Assembly (NCBI GenBank): GCA_017654935.2
Contig: CM065704.1
Location: forward strand, 20,241,539 to 20,305,538
From: Phymorhynchus buccinoides
Taxonomy: Eukaryota; Mollusca; Gastropoda; Neogastropoda; Raphitomidae
Direction: 5' to 3'
Length of the DNA stretch: 64,000 nt
Each line of letters starts with the position of its first letter. The first letter of the stretch is position 1. The notes beneath the pieces were generated by a model that had not been told where the DNA came from, ran no database searches, and saw nothing but the letters and a program-made list of their open reading frames with translations. Both the position numbers and the translations under genes were made by a program. Positions 23,181-33,724 of the stretch are shown here, piece by piece.

Positions 23181-23584
23181 TCAGGAGACTCGGATGATGG
23201 GCCACTGAGTCATGTGTTTTGGACTTCCGTAGAATCGACGTATGTTCAGTACTTGCCAGTCTAGTAATGGTACTTGATAAGCAAGCGTTTTAGTGGTTCC
23301 TCTGTGGCTTATTGTAGATTTTGCCGATGAGTCGTAAGAAGGCGTAGGGATGGTCTTGCCAATCAATGGAGTATTGATACTTGATGTACTTTGAAGTTGT
23401 CGCTTCGCAGGTTTGACATCCAGTGGGAAGGGAATGTCACCAGACCATTTGTTGTAGACTTCACTGTCCGTTTTCGGGGTGTTGATGACGTAATCAATGA
23501 CCGTAGAACGTTCGTGTGACGTCATAGTGGACCCGTTTCACTGACGATGATTGTGTCGTGGTGTTTTGACAGTTGAGGACATGC
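23181..23584 (-). CDS. Candidate terminal exon of unknown protein
   Basis: On the minus strand an acceptor CTTTGCAG ends at 23585 and the exon begins GC ATG TCC TCA. From 23525 the frame is open for 114 codons to TGA at 23181-23183, containing VIDYVINTPKTDSEVYNKWS, GDIPFPLDVKP and MTQWPIIRVS at its end. The first ~60 bases are frame-broken in this copy. Bases kept in the left-arm copy (19012-19432) repair the frame back to the acceptor, giving a Ser/Thr-rich start. The exon phase (two bases before the first full codon) fits the donor phase of the exon at 31008-31132. I recognise no domain; the mix of Ser/Thr-rich and charged segments suits a linker or tail. A host gene is likely, but its function is unknown. 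Confidence 0.45.
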
Positions 23585-23639
23585 CTGCAAAGAAGGGAAG
23601 TTCAGGTAATTAAACCTAATGCTTCAATAACATAAGGTG

Positions 23640-23930
23640 TAGTTCTTAGTGTTTGGGAGCAGGAGAAAGTATGAGAGAGATGGGGGCGGAAGAGAGAGGG
23701 AGGGACAGAGACAGACAGACAGATCGAGAGAAGGAGAGTGATAGACAAAGAGAGACAAACAGATTAAGAGAGAGAGAGAGAGAGAGGAGAGGAGAGAGAC
23801 AGAGAGAGGAGAGAGAGAGATGGATGGAGATAGAGAGACGAGAGAGAGCGAGGGAGAGAGAGAGAAACAGAGAGGAAGAGAGACGCCAAACAGGGGGGAG
23901 GGGGCAAAAAGCCAGAGACAAAGAAGAATA
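23640..23930. repeat. GA-rich tract, right arm
   Basis: GAGAGACAGAGA-type purine tract, the mirror of 18655-18935, inside the proposed intron. Confidence 0.88.
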
Positions 23931-24037
23931 ACAACAATAACGAACAAATCAATAGACGGATATATAAAATCTATAAACGGATATCAATTTCTCCATGTCT
24001 AATAGAAACACAACTACCTACAGTATCTATTGACCTC

Positions 24038-27000
24038 TAGTGTACAGAGGAACAGACCATGGAACAGAGAGATGTACAGAGGAACAGACCATGGAACAGA
24101 GAGATGTACAGAGGAACAGACCATGGAACAGAGAGAGGTACAGAGGTGTAGACCATGGAACAGAGAGAGGTACAGAGAAACAGACCATGGAACAGAGATG
24201 TACAGAGGAACAGACCATGGAACAGAGATGTACAGAGGAACAGACCATGGAACAGAGCAGACCATGGAACAGAGAGAGGTACAGAGGAACAGACTACCGT
24301 TGGAACGAGGAGTGATGGATTTATACCAAAACTGAGGATACAGACCATGGAACAGAGAGAGGTACAGAGGAACAGACCGTGGAACAGAGAGATGTACAGA
24401 GGAGTAGACCGTGGAACAGAGAGAGGTACAGAGGAACAGACCGTGGAACAGAGAGATGTACAGAGGAACAGACCATGGAACAGAGAGAGGTACAGCGGAG
24501 TACAGACCCATGGAACAGAGAGATGTACAGAGGAACAGACCATGGAACAGAGAGAGGTACAGAGGAACAGACCATGGAACAGAGAGATGTACAGAGGAGC
24601 AGACCATGGAACAGAGAGATGTACAGAGGAGCAGACCATGGAACAGAGAGAGGTACAGAGGAACAGACCATGGAACAGAGATAAGTACAGAGGAGTAGAC
24701 CATGGAACAGAGAGAGGTACAGAGGAACAGACCATGGAACATGAGAGAGAGGTACAGAGGAGTAGACCATGGAACATAGAGAGAGGTACAATAGAGTAGA
24801 CCATGGAACAGAAGAGAGGTCACAGAGGAGCAGACCATGGAACAGAGAGAGTGTACAGAGGAACAGACCATGGAACAGAGAGAGGTACAGAGAGTAGGAG
24901 ACCATGGAACAGAGAGAGGTACAGAGGAGTAGACCATGTGAACAGAGAGATGTAGCAGAGGCGTAGACGTGGAACAGAGAGATGTACAGGAGGAAGTAGA
25001 CCGTGGAACAGAGAGATGTACAGAGGAGTAGACCGGGGGGTGGAACAGAGAGAGGTACAGAGGAGTAGACCATGGAACAAAACAGAGAGAGGTATAGAGG
25101 AGTAGACCATGGAACAGAGAGAGAGGTACAGAGGAGTAGACCATGGAACAGAGAGAGGCACAGAGGAACAGACCATGGAACAGAGAGAGGTACAGAGGAG
25201 TCGACCATGGAACAGAGAGAGGTACAGAGCGGACCATGGAACAGAGAGAGGTACAGAGCGGACCATGGAACAGAGAGAGGTACAGACGGAAAGACCAGAC
25301 TATGGAACAGAGAGAGGTACATAGGAGCTGACCAATCGCACATGAAGAGAGGCACAGAGGAGCAGACCAATGGAAGAACAAGAGAAGGTTGTGACAGAAG
25401 AACAAGATCCCATAACGGAACAGAGAGAGGCACAGGAAGTAGAGACCATGAGAAACAGAGAGAGGTATAGCGGAACCGACCGATGGAACAGCAGAGAGAG
25501 GTACAGAAGTGTATACCAATGGGGAACAAAGAAGAGGGTTACAGAGAAACCAGTGCATACATTGGAACAACAGTGCGGTACTAGAGGAGCAGCAGAGCAG
25601 GACCATGGTACAGGAGGAGAAGGTACAGAGGAGTATACCCATGATACAGAGAGAGATCAAAGAGGAGAACACAGACCATTTGGAACGAGAGGAGATGTAC
25701 AGAGGGAGTCAGAAGAGACCATGGGGGACAAAAACAGATTGCTTTTTATAACAGATCAGGACCAATTGAAGACAGGATAGAGTTACAGGAGGTGTAGACC
25801 ATAGAAAAGCGAGAGGTACAGAGGGGAGTTAGGCAAACGCAACCAATAGGAAAGACAGTAAGAAGAGCACAGGTAGACCTATGGATACAGAGGAGAGGTA
25901 CAGGGCGGAGATAAGAGAACCATAGGGAACCAAGTAGAGAAGGGTACAAGAAGACAAGAGCAGCAGTACCATGAGGAGCAGACGAGGGGGTACCAGAGAA
26001 AACAGAGCCATTGCAAACCATGAGGAGCAGGTTATATGGAGTAGACAATGAGAAACGAGAGAGAGGAGTCCAAGAAGAACAGGACCATATGAACCTATAG
26101 AGGTACAGAGGAGCAGACCATGGTACACAGAGAGGTACAGAGGAGTAGACCATGGAACAGAGAGAGGTACAGGGAAGCAGATCATGGAACAGAGAGAGGT
26201 ACAGAGGAGCAGACCATGGAACAGAGAAAGGTACAGAAGAACAGACCATGGAACAGAGAGAGGTACAGAGGAGTAGACCATGGAACCGATGGAACGAAGA
26301 GTACAGAGGTGCATACCATGGAACAGAGAGAGGTACAGAGCGGACCATTGAACAGAGAGAGGTACAGAGGAGTAGACCATGGAACAGAGAGAGGTACAGA
26401 GGAGCAGACCATGGATCAGAGAGAGGTACAGAGGAGCAGACCATGGATCAGAGAGAGGTACAGAGGAGTAGACCATGGTACAGAGAGAGCAGTAGACCAT
26501 GGAACAGAGAGAGGTACAGAGGAGCAGACTATGGAACAGAGTGAGATATAGAAGAACAGACCATGTAACAGAGAGAGAGAGGTATAGAGGAGCAGACCAT
26601 GGAACAAAGAGAGGTACAGAGAAGCAGAACATGGAACAGAGTGAGGTACAGAAGAACATACCATGGAACAGAGAGGTACAGAGGAACAGACCATGGAACA
26701 GAGCAGACCATGGAACAGAGAGAGGAACAGGGAGCAGACCATGTAACTGAGAGAGGAGTAGACCATGGAACAGAGAGAGGTACAGAGGAGCAGACCATGG
26801 ATCAGAGAGAGGTACAGAGGAGCAGACCATGGTACAGAGAGAGGTACAGAGGAGTAGACCATGTATCAGTGAGAGGTACAGAGGAGCAGACTATGGTACA
26901 GGGGAGCAGACCATGGTACAGAGGAGCAGACCATGGAACAGAGAGAGGTACAGAGGAGTAGACCATGGAACAGAGAGAGCAGTAGACCATGGAACAGAGA

Positions 27001-30000
27001 GAGGCACAGAAGAGCAGACCATGGAACAGAGAGGGGTACACAGGAGCAGACCATGGAACAGAGAGAGGTACAGAGGAGTAGACCATGGTACAGAGAGAGG
27101 TACAGAGGAGCAGACCATGGAACAGAGTGAGATACAGAAGAACAGACCATGTAACAGAGAAAGGCACAGAGGAGCAGACCATGGAACAGAGAGAGGTACA
27201 GGGAAGCAGACCATGGAACAGAGAGAGGTACAGAGGAGCAGACCATGGAACAGAGAGAGGTACAGAGGAACAGACCATAGAACAGAGAGAGATGTACAGA
27301 GGAGTAGACCATGGAACAGAGAGAGATGTACAGAGGAGTAGACCATGGAACAGAGAGAGAGAGGTATAGAGGAGTACACCATGGAACAGACAGAGGCATA
27401 GAGGAGCAGACCATGGAACAGAGAGAGGTACAGAAGAACAGACCATGGAACAGAGAGAGGTACACAGGAGTAGACCATGTAAGTGAGAGAGGAGTAGACT
27501 ATGGAACAGGGAGAGGTACAGAGGAGCAGACCATGTAAGTGAGAGAGGAGTAGACTATGGAACAGAGAGAGGTATAGAGGAGCAGACCATAGAACAGAGA
27601 GAGGCACAGAAGAACAGACCATGGAACAGAGAGATGTACAGAGGAGTAGACCATGGAACAAAGAGAGGTACAGAGAAGCAGACCATGGAACAGAGTGAGG
27701 TACAGAAGAACAGAACAGACCATGTAACAAAGAGAGGTACAGAGAAGCAGAACATGGAACAGAGTGGGGTACAGAAGAACATACCATGGTACAGAGAGAG
27801 TACACCATGGAACAGAGAGAGGTACAGAGAAACAGACCATGGAACAGAGAGGTACAGACCATGGAATCAGAAGAGAGGATACAGAGGAACAGACCATGGA
27901 ACAGAGAGAGCATACAGAAGAACACACCATGGGAACAGACAAGGCTAGGAGGAGCAGACCATGACAGAGAGAGGTACAGAAGAACAGACCATGGAACAGA
28001 GAGAGGTACAGAGAAGCAGACCGTGGAACAGAGTGATGTACAGGGAAGTAGACCGTGGAACAGAGAGATGTACAGAGGAGTATACCATGGAACAGAGAGA
28101 GGTACAGAGGAGTAGACCGTGGAACAGAGAGATGTACAGAGGAGTAGACCGTGGAACAGAGAGAGGTACAGAGGAACAGACTATGGAACAGAGATAGGCA
28201 CAGAGGAGCAGACCATCGAACAGAGAGATAGGCACAGAGGAGTAGACCATGGAACAAAGAGAGGTACAGAGAAGCAGAACATGGAACAGAGAGAGGTACA
28301 GAAGAGCAGACCATGGCACACAGAGAGGTACAGAGGAGCAGACCATGGAACAAAGAGAGGTACAGAGAAGCAGAACATGGAACAGAGTGAGGTACAGAGG
28401 AACAGACCATAGAACAGAGAGAGGTACAGAGGAGTAGACCATGGAACAGAGAGAGGTACAGAGGAGCAGACCATGGAACAGAGAGAGGTACAGAGGAGCA
28501 GACCATGGAACAGAGTGAGGTACAGATGTGTAGACCATGGAACAGAGAGAGATATAGAGGAGTATACCAAGCAGACCATGGAGCAGAGTGAGGTACAGAG
28601 GAGTAGACCATGGAACAGAGAGAGGTACAGAGGAACAGACCATGGAACAGAGAGAGGTACAGAGGAACAGACCATGGAACAGAGAGAGGTACAGAGAAGC
28701 AGACCATGGAACAGAGTGAGGTACAGAGGAAGACCATGGACCAGAGGAGGCACAGAGCAGACCATGGAACAGAGAGAGGTACAGAGGAGCAGACCATGGA
28801 ACAGAGAGAGGTACAGAGAACGGACCATGGAACAAAGAGAGGTACAGAGCAGTAGACCATGGAACAGAGAGAGGTACAGAGGAACAGACCATGGAACAGA
28901 GAGAGGTACAGAGAAGCAAACCATGGATGGACAGAGAGAGATACAGAGGAGTAGACCATGGAACAGAGAGAGGTACAGAGGAGTAGACCATGGAACAGAG
29001 AGAGACCATGGAACAGAGAGAGGTACAGAGGAGAAGACCATGGAGAGAGAGGTATAGAGAAGCAGACCATGGAACAGAGAGAGGTACCGAAGAACAGACC
29101 ATGGAACAGAGAGAGGTACAGAGAAGCAGACCATGGAACAGAGAGAGGTACAGAGCAGACCATGGAACAGAGAGAGGTACAGAGATGAACCAGAGAGACA
29201 GGTAACAGAGAACAGACTATGGAACAGAGATGTACAGAGGAACGTACCATGGAAAGAGATGTAGGAGGAACAGACCATGGAACAGAGAGAGGTACAGAGA
29301 GAGACCCATGGAACAGAGAGAGTACAGAGGGAACAAGACCATAAAACAGAGTAGACCCAGGAACAGAGACGAGGGAACAGAGAAGCAAACCATGGAACAG
29401 AGAGAGGTACAGAGGAAGCAGACCATGGAACAGAGCAGAACCATGGAACAGAGCCTAGGTGACAGAGCAGCCCCTGAACAGAGAGAGGTAGCAGAGGAGA
29501 CAAGACTATGGAACAGGGAGGACGTTACAGAGGAGCAGAGCAGACCATGGAACAGAGGGGGAGGTACAGGGTAGCAGACCATGGTACACAGAGCAGACCT
29601 ATGGAACAGAGAGTAGGAGTAGGACTATGGAACAGAGAGAGGTACAGAGGAGTAGGACCATGTAACTGAGAGAGGAGTAGACACTATGGAACACGGAGAG
29701 GTACAGAGGAGTAGACCATGTAACTGAGAGAGGAGTAGACCATGGAACAGAGAGAGAGAGGAATAGAGGAGTAGACCATGTGAACAGAGAGACAGAGGAG
29801 TACCATGACCATGGAACAGAGAGAGGTACAGAGGAGTAGACCATGGAACAGAGAGAGGTACATAGGAGCAGACCCATGGCACAGAGAGAGGTACAGAGGA
29901 GCAGAGCCATGGAACAGAGAGAGGTACAGAGGAGCAGACCATGGAACAGAGAGAGATACCAGAGGAAGTAGACCATGGACCACAGAGAGAGGTACAGAGG

Positions 30001-30890
30001 AGAGGAGTAGACCATGGAACAGAGAGAGGTACAGAGGAGTAGACCATGGAACAGAGAGAGATGTACAGAGGAGTAGACCATGGAACAGAGAGAGGCATAG
30101 AGGAGAGTAGACCATGGAACAGAGAGAGAGAGGTACAGAGGAGTAGACCATGGAACAAAGAGAGGTACAATAGAACAGACCATGGAACAGAGAGAGGTAC
30201 AGAGGAGTAGACCATGGAACAGAGAGAGGCACAGAGGAGTAGACCATGGAACAGAGAAAGGCATAGAGGAGTACACCATGGAACAGACAGAGGCATAGAG
30301 GAGCAGACCATGGAACAGAGAGATAGGTACAGAGGAGTAGACCATGGAACAGAGAGAGGTACAGAGGAGCAGACCATGGAACAGAGAGAGAGACCATCGT
30401 ACAGAGGAGTAGACAGACATGGAACAAAGAGAGGCATAGAGGAGCAGACCATGGAACAGAGAGAGGAACAGAAGAACAGACCATGGAACAGAGAGAGGTA
30501 CAGAGGAGTAGACCATGGAACAGAGAGAGGTACAGAGGTAGTAGACCATGGAACAGAGAGATGTACAGAGGAGTAGACCATGGAACAAAGAGAGGCATAG
30601 AGGAGCAGACCATGGAACAGAGAGAGGTACAGAGGAGTAGACCATGGAACAGAGAGAGGTACAGAGGAGCAGACCATGGAACAGAGAGAGGTACAGAGGA
30701 GCAGACCATGGCACAGAGAGAGGTACAGAGGAGCAGACCATGGAACAGAGAGATAGGTACAGAGGAGTAGACCATGGAACAGAGAGAGGTACAGAGGAGG
30801 TCGACCATGGAACAGAGAGAGGTACAGAGCGGACCATGGAACAGAGAGAGGTACAGAGCGGACCATGGAACAGAGAGAAGAGCAGACCGT
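24038..30890. repeat. 32-bp minisatellite array, right arm (~214 units)
   Basis: Tandem units of GTACAGAGGAGTAGACCATG followed by GAACAGAGAGAG, 32 bp. Main variants are GTAGACC/GCAGACC/ACAGACC and AGGTAC/ATGTAC. A shortened variant with CCATGTAACTGAGAGAGGAG recurs at about 26741, 29660 and 29720 (GTAAGTGAG at 27477 and 27533). Each unit carries CCATGG and GTAC. The minus strand has no stops in any frame. The plus strand meets TAG only where the GTAG variant falls in frame. The peptides (MEQREVQRSRPWNRERYRG on plus, SVPLSVPWSTPLYLSLFHG on minus) are translation shadows of the repeat. The array sits in the proposed intron of the candidate gene. Confidence 0.95.
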
Positions 30891-31007
30891 AGATGGAGAG
30901 TTCTCTTTGTTTATTTATTAATTTGTATTTTCCTCTCCAAGCCAAATGGTACTGTGTTTGTGATAATGAACAAAGTCACGGATGGACCCATTATCCTTGT
31001 ATTTTAC

Positions 31008-31132
31008 CTCGATGGGCAGAGGCCATACACAGGAAGCGGTAGGAGGGCATGGCGCAGTCGTCCAGAGTCCACTTGAGGAAAGGCTGCACTCCATTGCCCG
31101 TGATGAACACATTGCCGCACTGCAGGGCACCG
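31008..31132 (-). CDS. Candidate internal exon, C-type-lectin-like C-terminal half
   Basis: On the minus strand a pyrimidine-rich acceptor (GTGTCCTCCTCCAG) precedes a 125-bp exon that ends at a donor G|GTAAAAT. One frame is fully open with GC-rich third positions, which strongly suggests coding: GALQCGNVFI, then FLKWTLDDCAMPSYRFLCM. The spacing Cys...Trp-x3-Asp-Cys-x8-Cys resembles the end of a C-type-lectin-like domain (second, third and fourth Cys with the Trp before the third). The first Cys and upstream exons are not found. The exon starts with one base of a split codon and ends one base into the next codon; that fits the exon at 23181-23584. Domain identity is a guess from pattern only. 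Confidence 0.5.
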
Positions 31133-31139
31133 CTGGAGG

Positions 31140-32340
31140 AGGACACGAAACAAAATGATCAGGAAGGTAACTTTTCACCCCGTACTAATTCTAGCAAACT
31201 CCAAACCGAAGCACGTCATTGGAAATGTGGTAACATTTCAGTCAAATTAGGTCAACTTTCAACGTTCGTATTTCACTTGCAATCGTGAACATCTAAATAA
31301 AACCACATCCAAGCTGTAAAATTGTCCGTCTCCTACTAATGTGTCTGTGTTTTCAGTTGGAAATTTGTAAAATGGAGCTGAAATCAGCCCTGCAACAACC
31401 CTACCGTTCGACTTTCGCGAAACGTCGTCGAAAGCGCGTCCCAAAATACTTTTTTCACCACCTTCACTTCACAACTTTGTGCGTGGTGCGAATTACCGTT
31501 TCCACATCTAAACGCATACGAAACGAAAGTAGACACGCTGAACCTGTTTTTAACAGCTATCCGCCGTGTTCCAACAAAAAAACAACGGTGAAAAATGACG
31601 GTAAAAACCGTTACAGTGATGACAAGACCCGTAAATATAAACTGTGCACGGCTGAAAAAAACACAGAACCTGCACCAACATCTTATCTATAATATTTTGT
31701 CAACACCTTTTTTGACCTTTCAATTCCCACCACGCACAGGACAACACAATGGAGTTAACTGATCACATAATCCATGACGTAGCCGCCAGCCGTGGCTATG
31801 ACGAGCAGATCTACGCCGATCTTCACAGACAAAGGAAAACACGAAATAATTTCTGAAGAAAATCGTTTTTTAGGCTTTGAAATCAGATGAAGATTAGAAG
31901 AAATGTTGTTATCCATGCACTTCACCATTAAAACTGATTTTATTGGCATCAAATAGATCAATAATTTACAGATTTGCGAGTCAAGTGAAGATTTAGATCA
32001 GACGCTCAGAATGCTTTGATGGTAGCATTGGAAAATCACATATAATATTTTTGTACACTTGAAGTTATTGATGTTGAAATACACAATGGCCCTTGGAAGA
32101 TGTTTTATTTTACACCTCTTCAGAAAATTACTCCCAAAAGAAACAAATTTGAACGTAAATTAGAAAAGTTCAAGGTCACGTGACCTTGTTGTTGTCTCTC
32201 TTGTTGCTTAGTTAGCACACACGTTTCGAGTTTCATTTATAAATTCGCTCGTTTTAATATGACGTGTCTTTAAATTTAATAAGGCTGTGAAATGCCAAAA
32301 CAACTTACAGTTTTTATTATTAAAAAACACAAAATGCTGC
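31140..32340. other. Unassigned region beyond the palindrome
   Basis: Open frame 31339-31692 (+, 117 codons, Lys/Arg-rich) has no recognisable domain and lies in AT-rich sequence, so I do not call it. A short GC-rich island at 31749-31840 is open on both strands, next to acceptor-like sequences in both directions. A TCACGTGACCTTG motif lies at about 32175. Nothing else is supported. Confidence 0.4.
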
Positions 32341-32374
32341 CAATATTAGAATTAGAGAGAGAGATATGTAGGCC

Positions 32375-32954
32375 TGTGTGTGTGTGCGCGCGCGCGTGCA
32401 TTTGTGAATGTATGTGTATGTATCTGTGTGTGTGTGTGTGTGTGTGTGTGCACACGCTTGTTATATTCTTTGCACGAACTTACATAGGTCCGTGATTCTT
32501 TGACATAAGTTCTCCAATAGATCTAGATTCTTGATCATTGGCCTAAACTAGATCAATCATCTTCTCGGAAGCATAATCTTTGTTACCACACTATATACTA
32601 GTCCCACACGCAGATGGTACAACATATCAGTTGACCCACATACTACTGATCCCACAATTGTAGGAAAATCGGTATGTGGGACAAGTAATATAACTAGTAT
32701 TGAGTGTGTGTGTGGTTGTATGAGCCTGCGAGCTTGCATGCGTATGTGCGTGCGTTCACGCGCACATACACAGCCTACACACACGTACGCACGCACAGGC
32801 ACGCATAAGCACACGCCTGTATACACACGCGCACGCACACACACACACACATAGCGCGTACATACGCACAAACACACACACACACAAACACAAACACACA
32901 CACTCGCACATACACATACACATACACATACACGCGCGCGCATACACAAACACA

Positions 32955-32955
<1 letters not shown>
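32375..32955. repeat. GT and CA microsatellites
   Basis: A GT tract at about 32376-32452 and a CA-rich tract at about 32760-32950, in opposite orientation. The 110-bp stretch between them at 32593-32700 begins ATACTAGTCCCACA and ends GTGGGACAAG...ACTAGTAT, a small inverted repeat. Confidence 0.88.
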
Positions 32956-32958
<3 letters not shown>

Positions 32959-33008
<50 letters not shown>

Positions 33009-33012
33009 GGAG

Positions 33013-33075
<63 letters not shown>
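32959..33075. repeat. (GA)n microsatellite
   Basis: Near-perfect GA dinucleotide repeat with two or three breaks (GATGAG, GAGGAG). Poly-Ser/Leu frames on the minus strand are spurious. Confidence 0.95.
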
Positions 33076-33080
<5 letters not shown>

Positions 33081-33222
33081 TCAGGGCCATTAATATAAAG
33101 GTTGAATGTTAATATAATGTCCAATCTGCAACTTTGAATAGTAGAACACCGGGCTAATGAAGTAGGCCAACTGTTCAAGGTTAATGATTCTGAAAAATGT
33201 CCCCCCCCCCCTTCTCCATCTC

Positions 33223-33360
<138 letters not shown>

Positions 33361-33724
33361 GCGTGCACCTCTCAATCTGTATTTACAAGAAATGTCTTTA
33401 TATCTTAAGCCAACAGAGACAAAGAATGGTTCATAAAAAAGATGGCAGAATTATTGCACTGTTTGTCAGTTCACTCAAATGCTTTATATGTTAATCAAAA
33501 AGAAAAACAAAGAGGGAGGGGCCAGTATGTGTTGTGAAAATCTTTGGCAAATAAAAATAATTGTATTTAGAACGGAAAATTTTCATTCTTCAAAATATCT
33601 TTTAATAAGTCTGTAAGTTATCGCGGGATATCGCGAGACAGCTATAGTTTATGTAGTGCTCAGGCAACGGACGCAGCGGACTTTGTCTTGCTCGCTGATA
33701 TGTCTTCCTGTCTCTTTGTCTTTG

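Larger units (their letters stand above)
21327..31075. repeat. Right arm of ~20-kb inverted palindrome
   Basis: Reverse complement of 11248-21300 at every landmark. The part from about 26100 to 31075 is clean. The part from the fold to about 26100 is error-rich like the left arm, with a badly degraded patch at about 25340-26100. The arm passes without a break into unique sequence beyond 31075, so this arm is the better anchored one. Confidence 0.9.

Noticed and set aside
31339..31692. 117-codon Lys/Arg-rich frame
   Set aside because: No motif, no splice context and AT-rich codons. I cannot support it as a gene.
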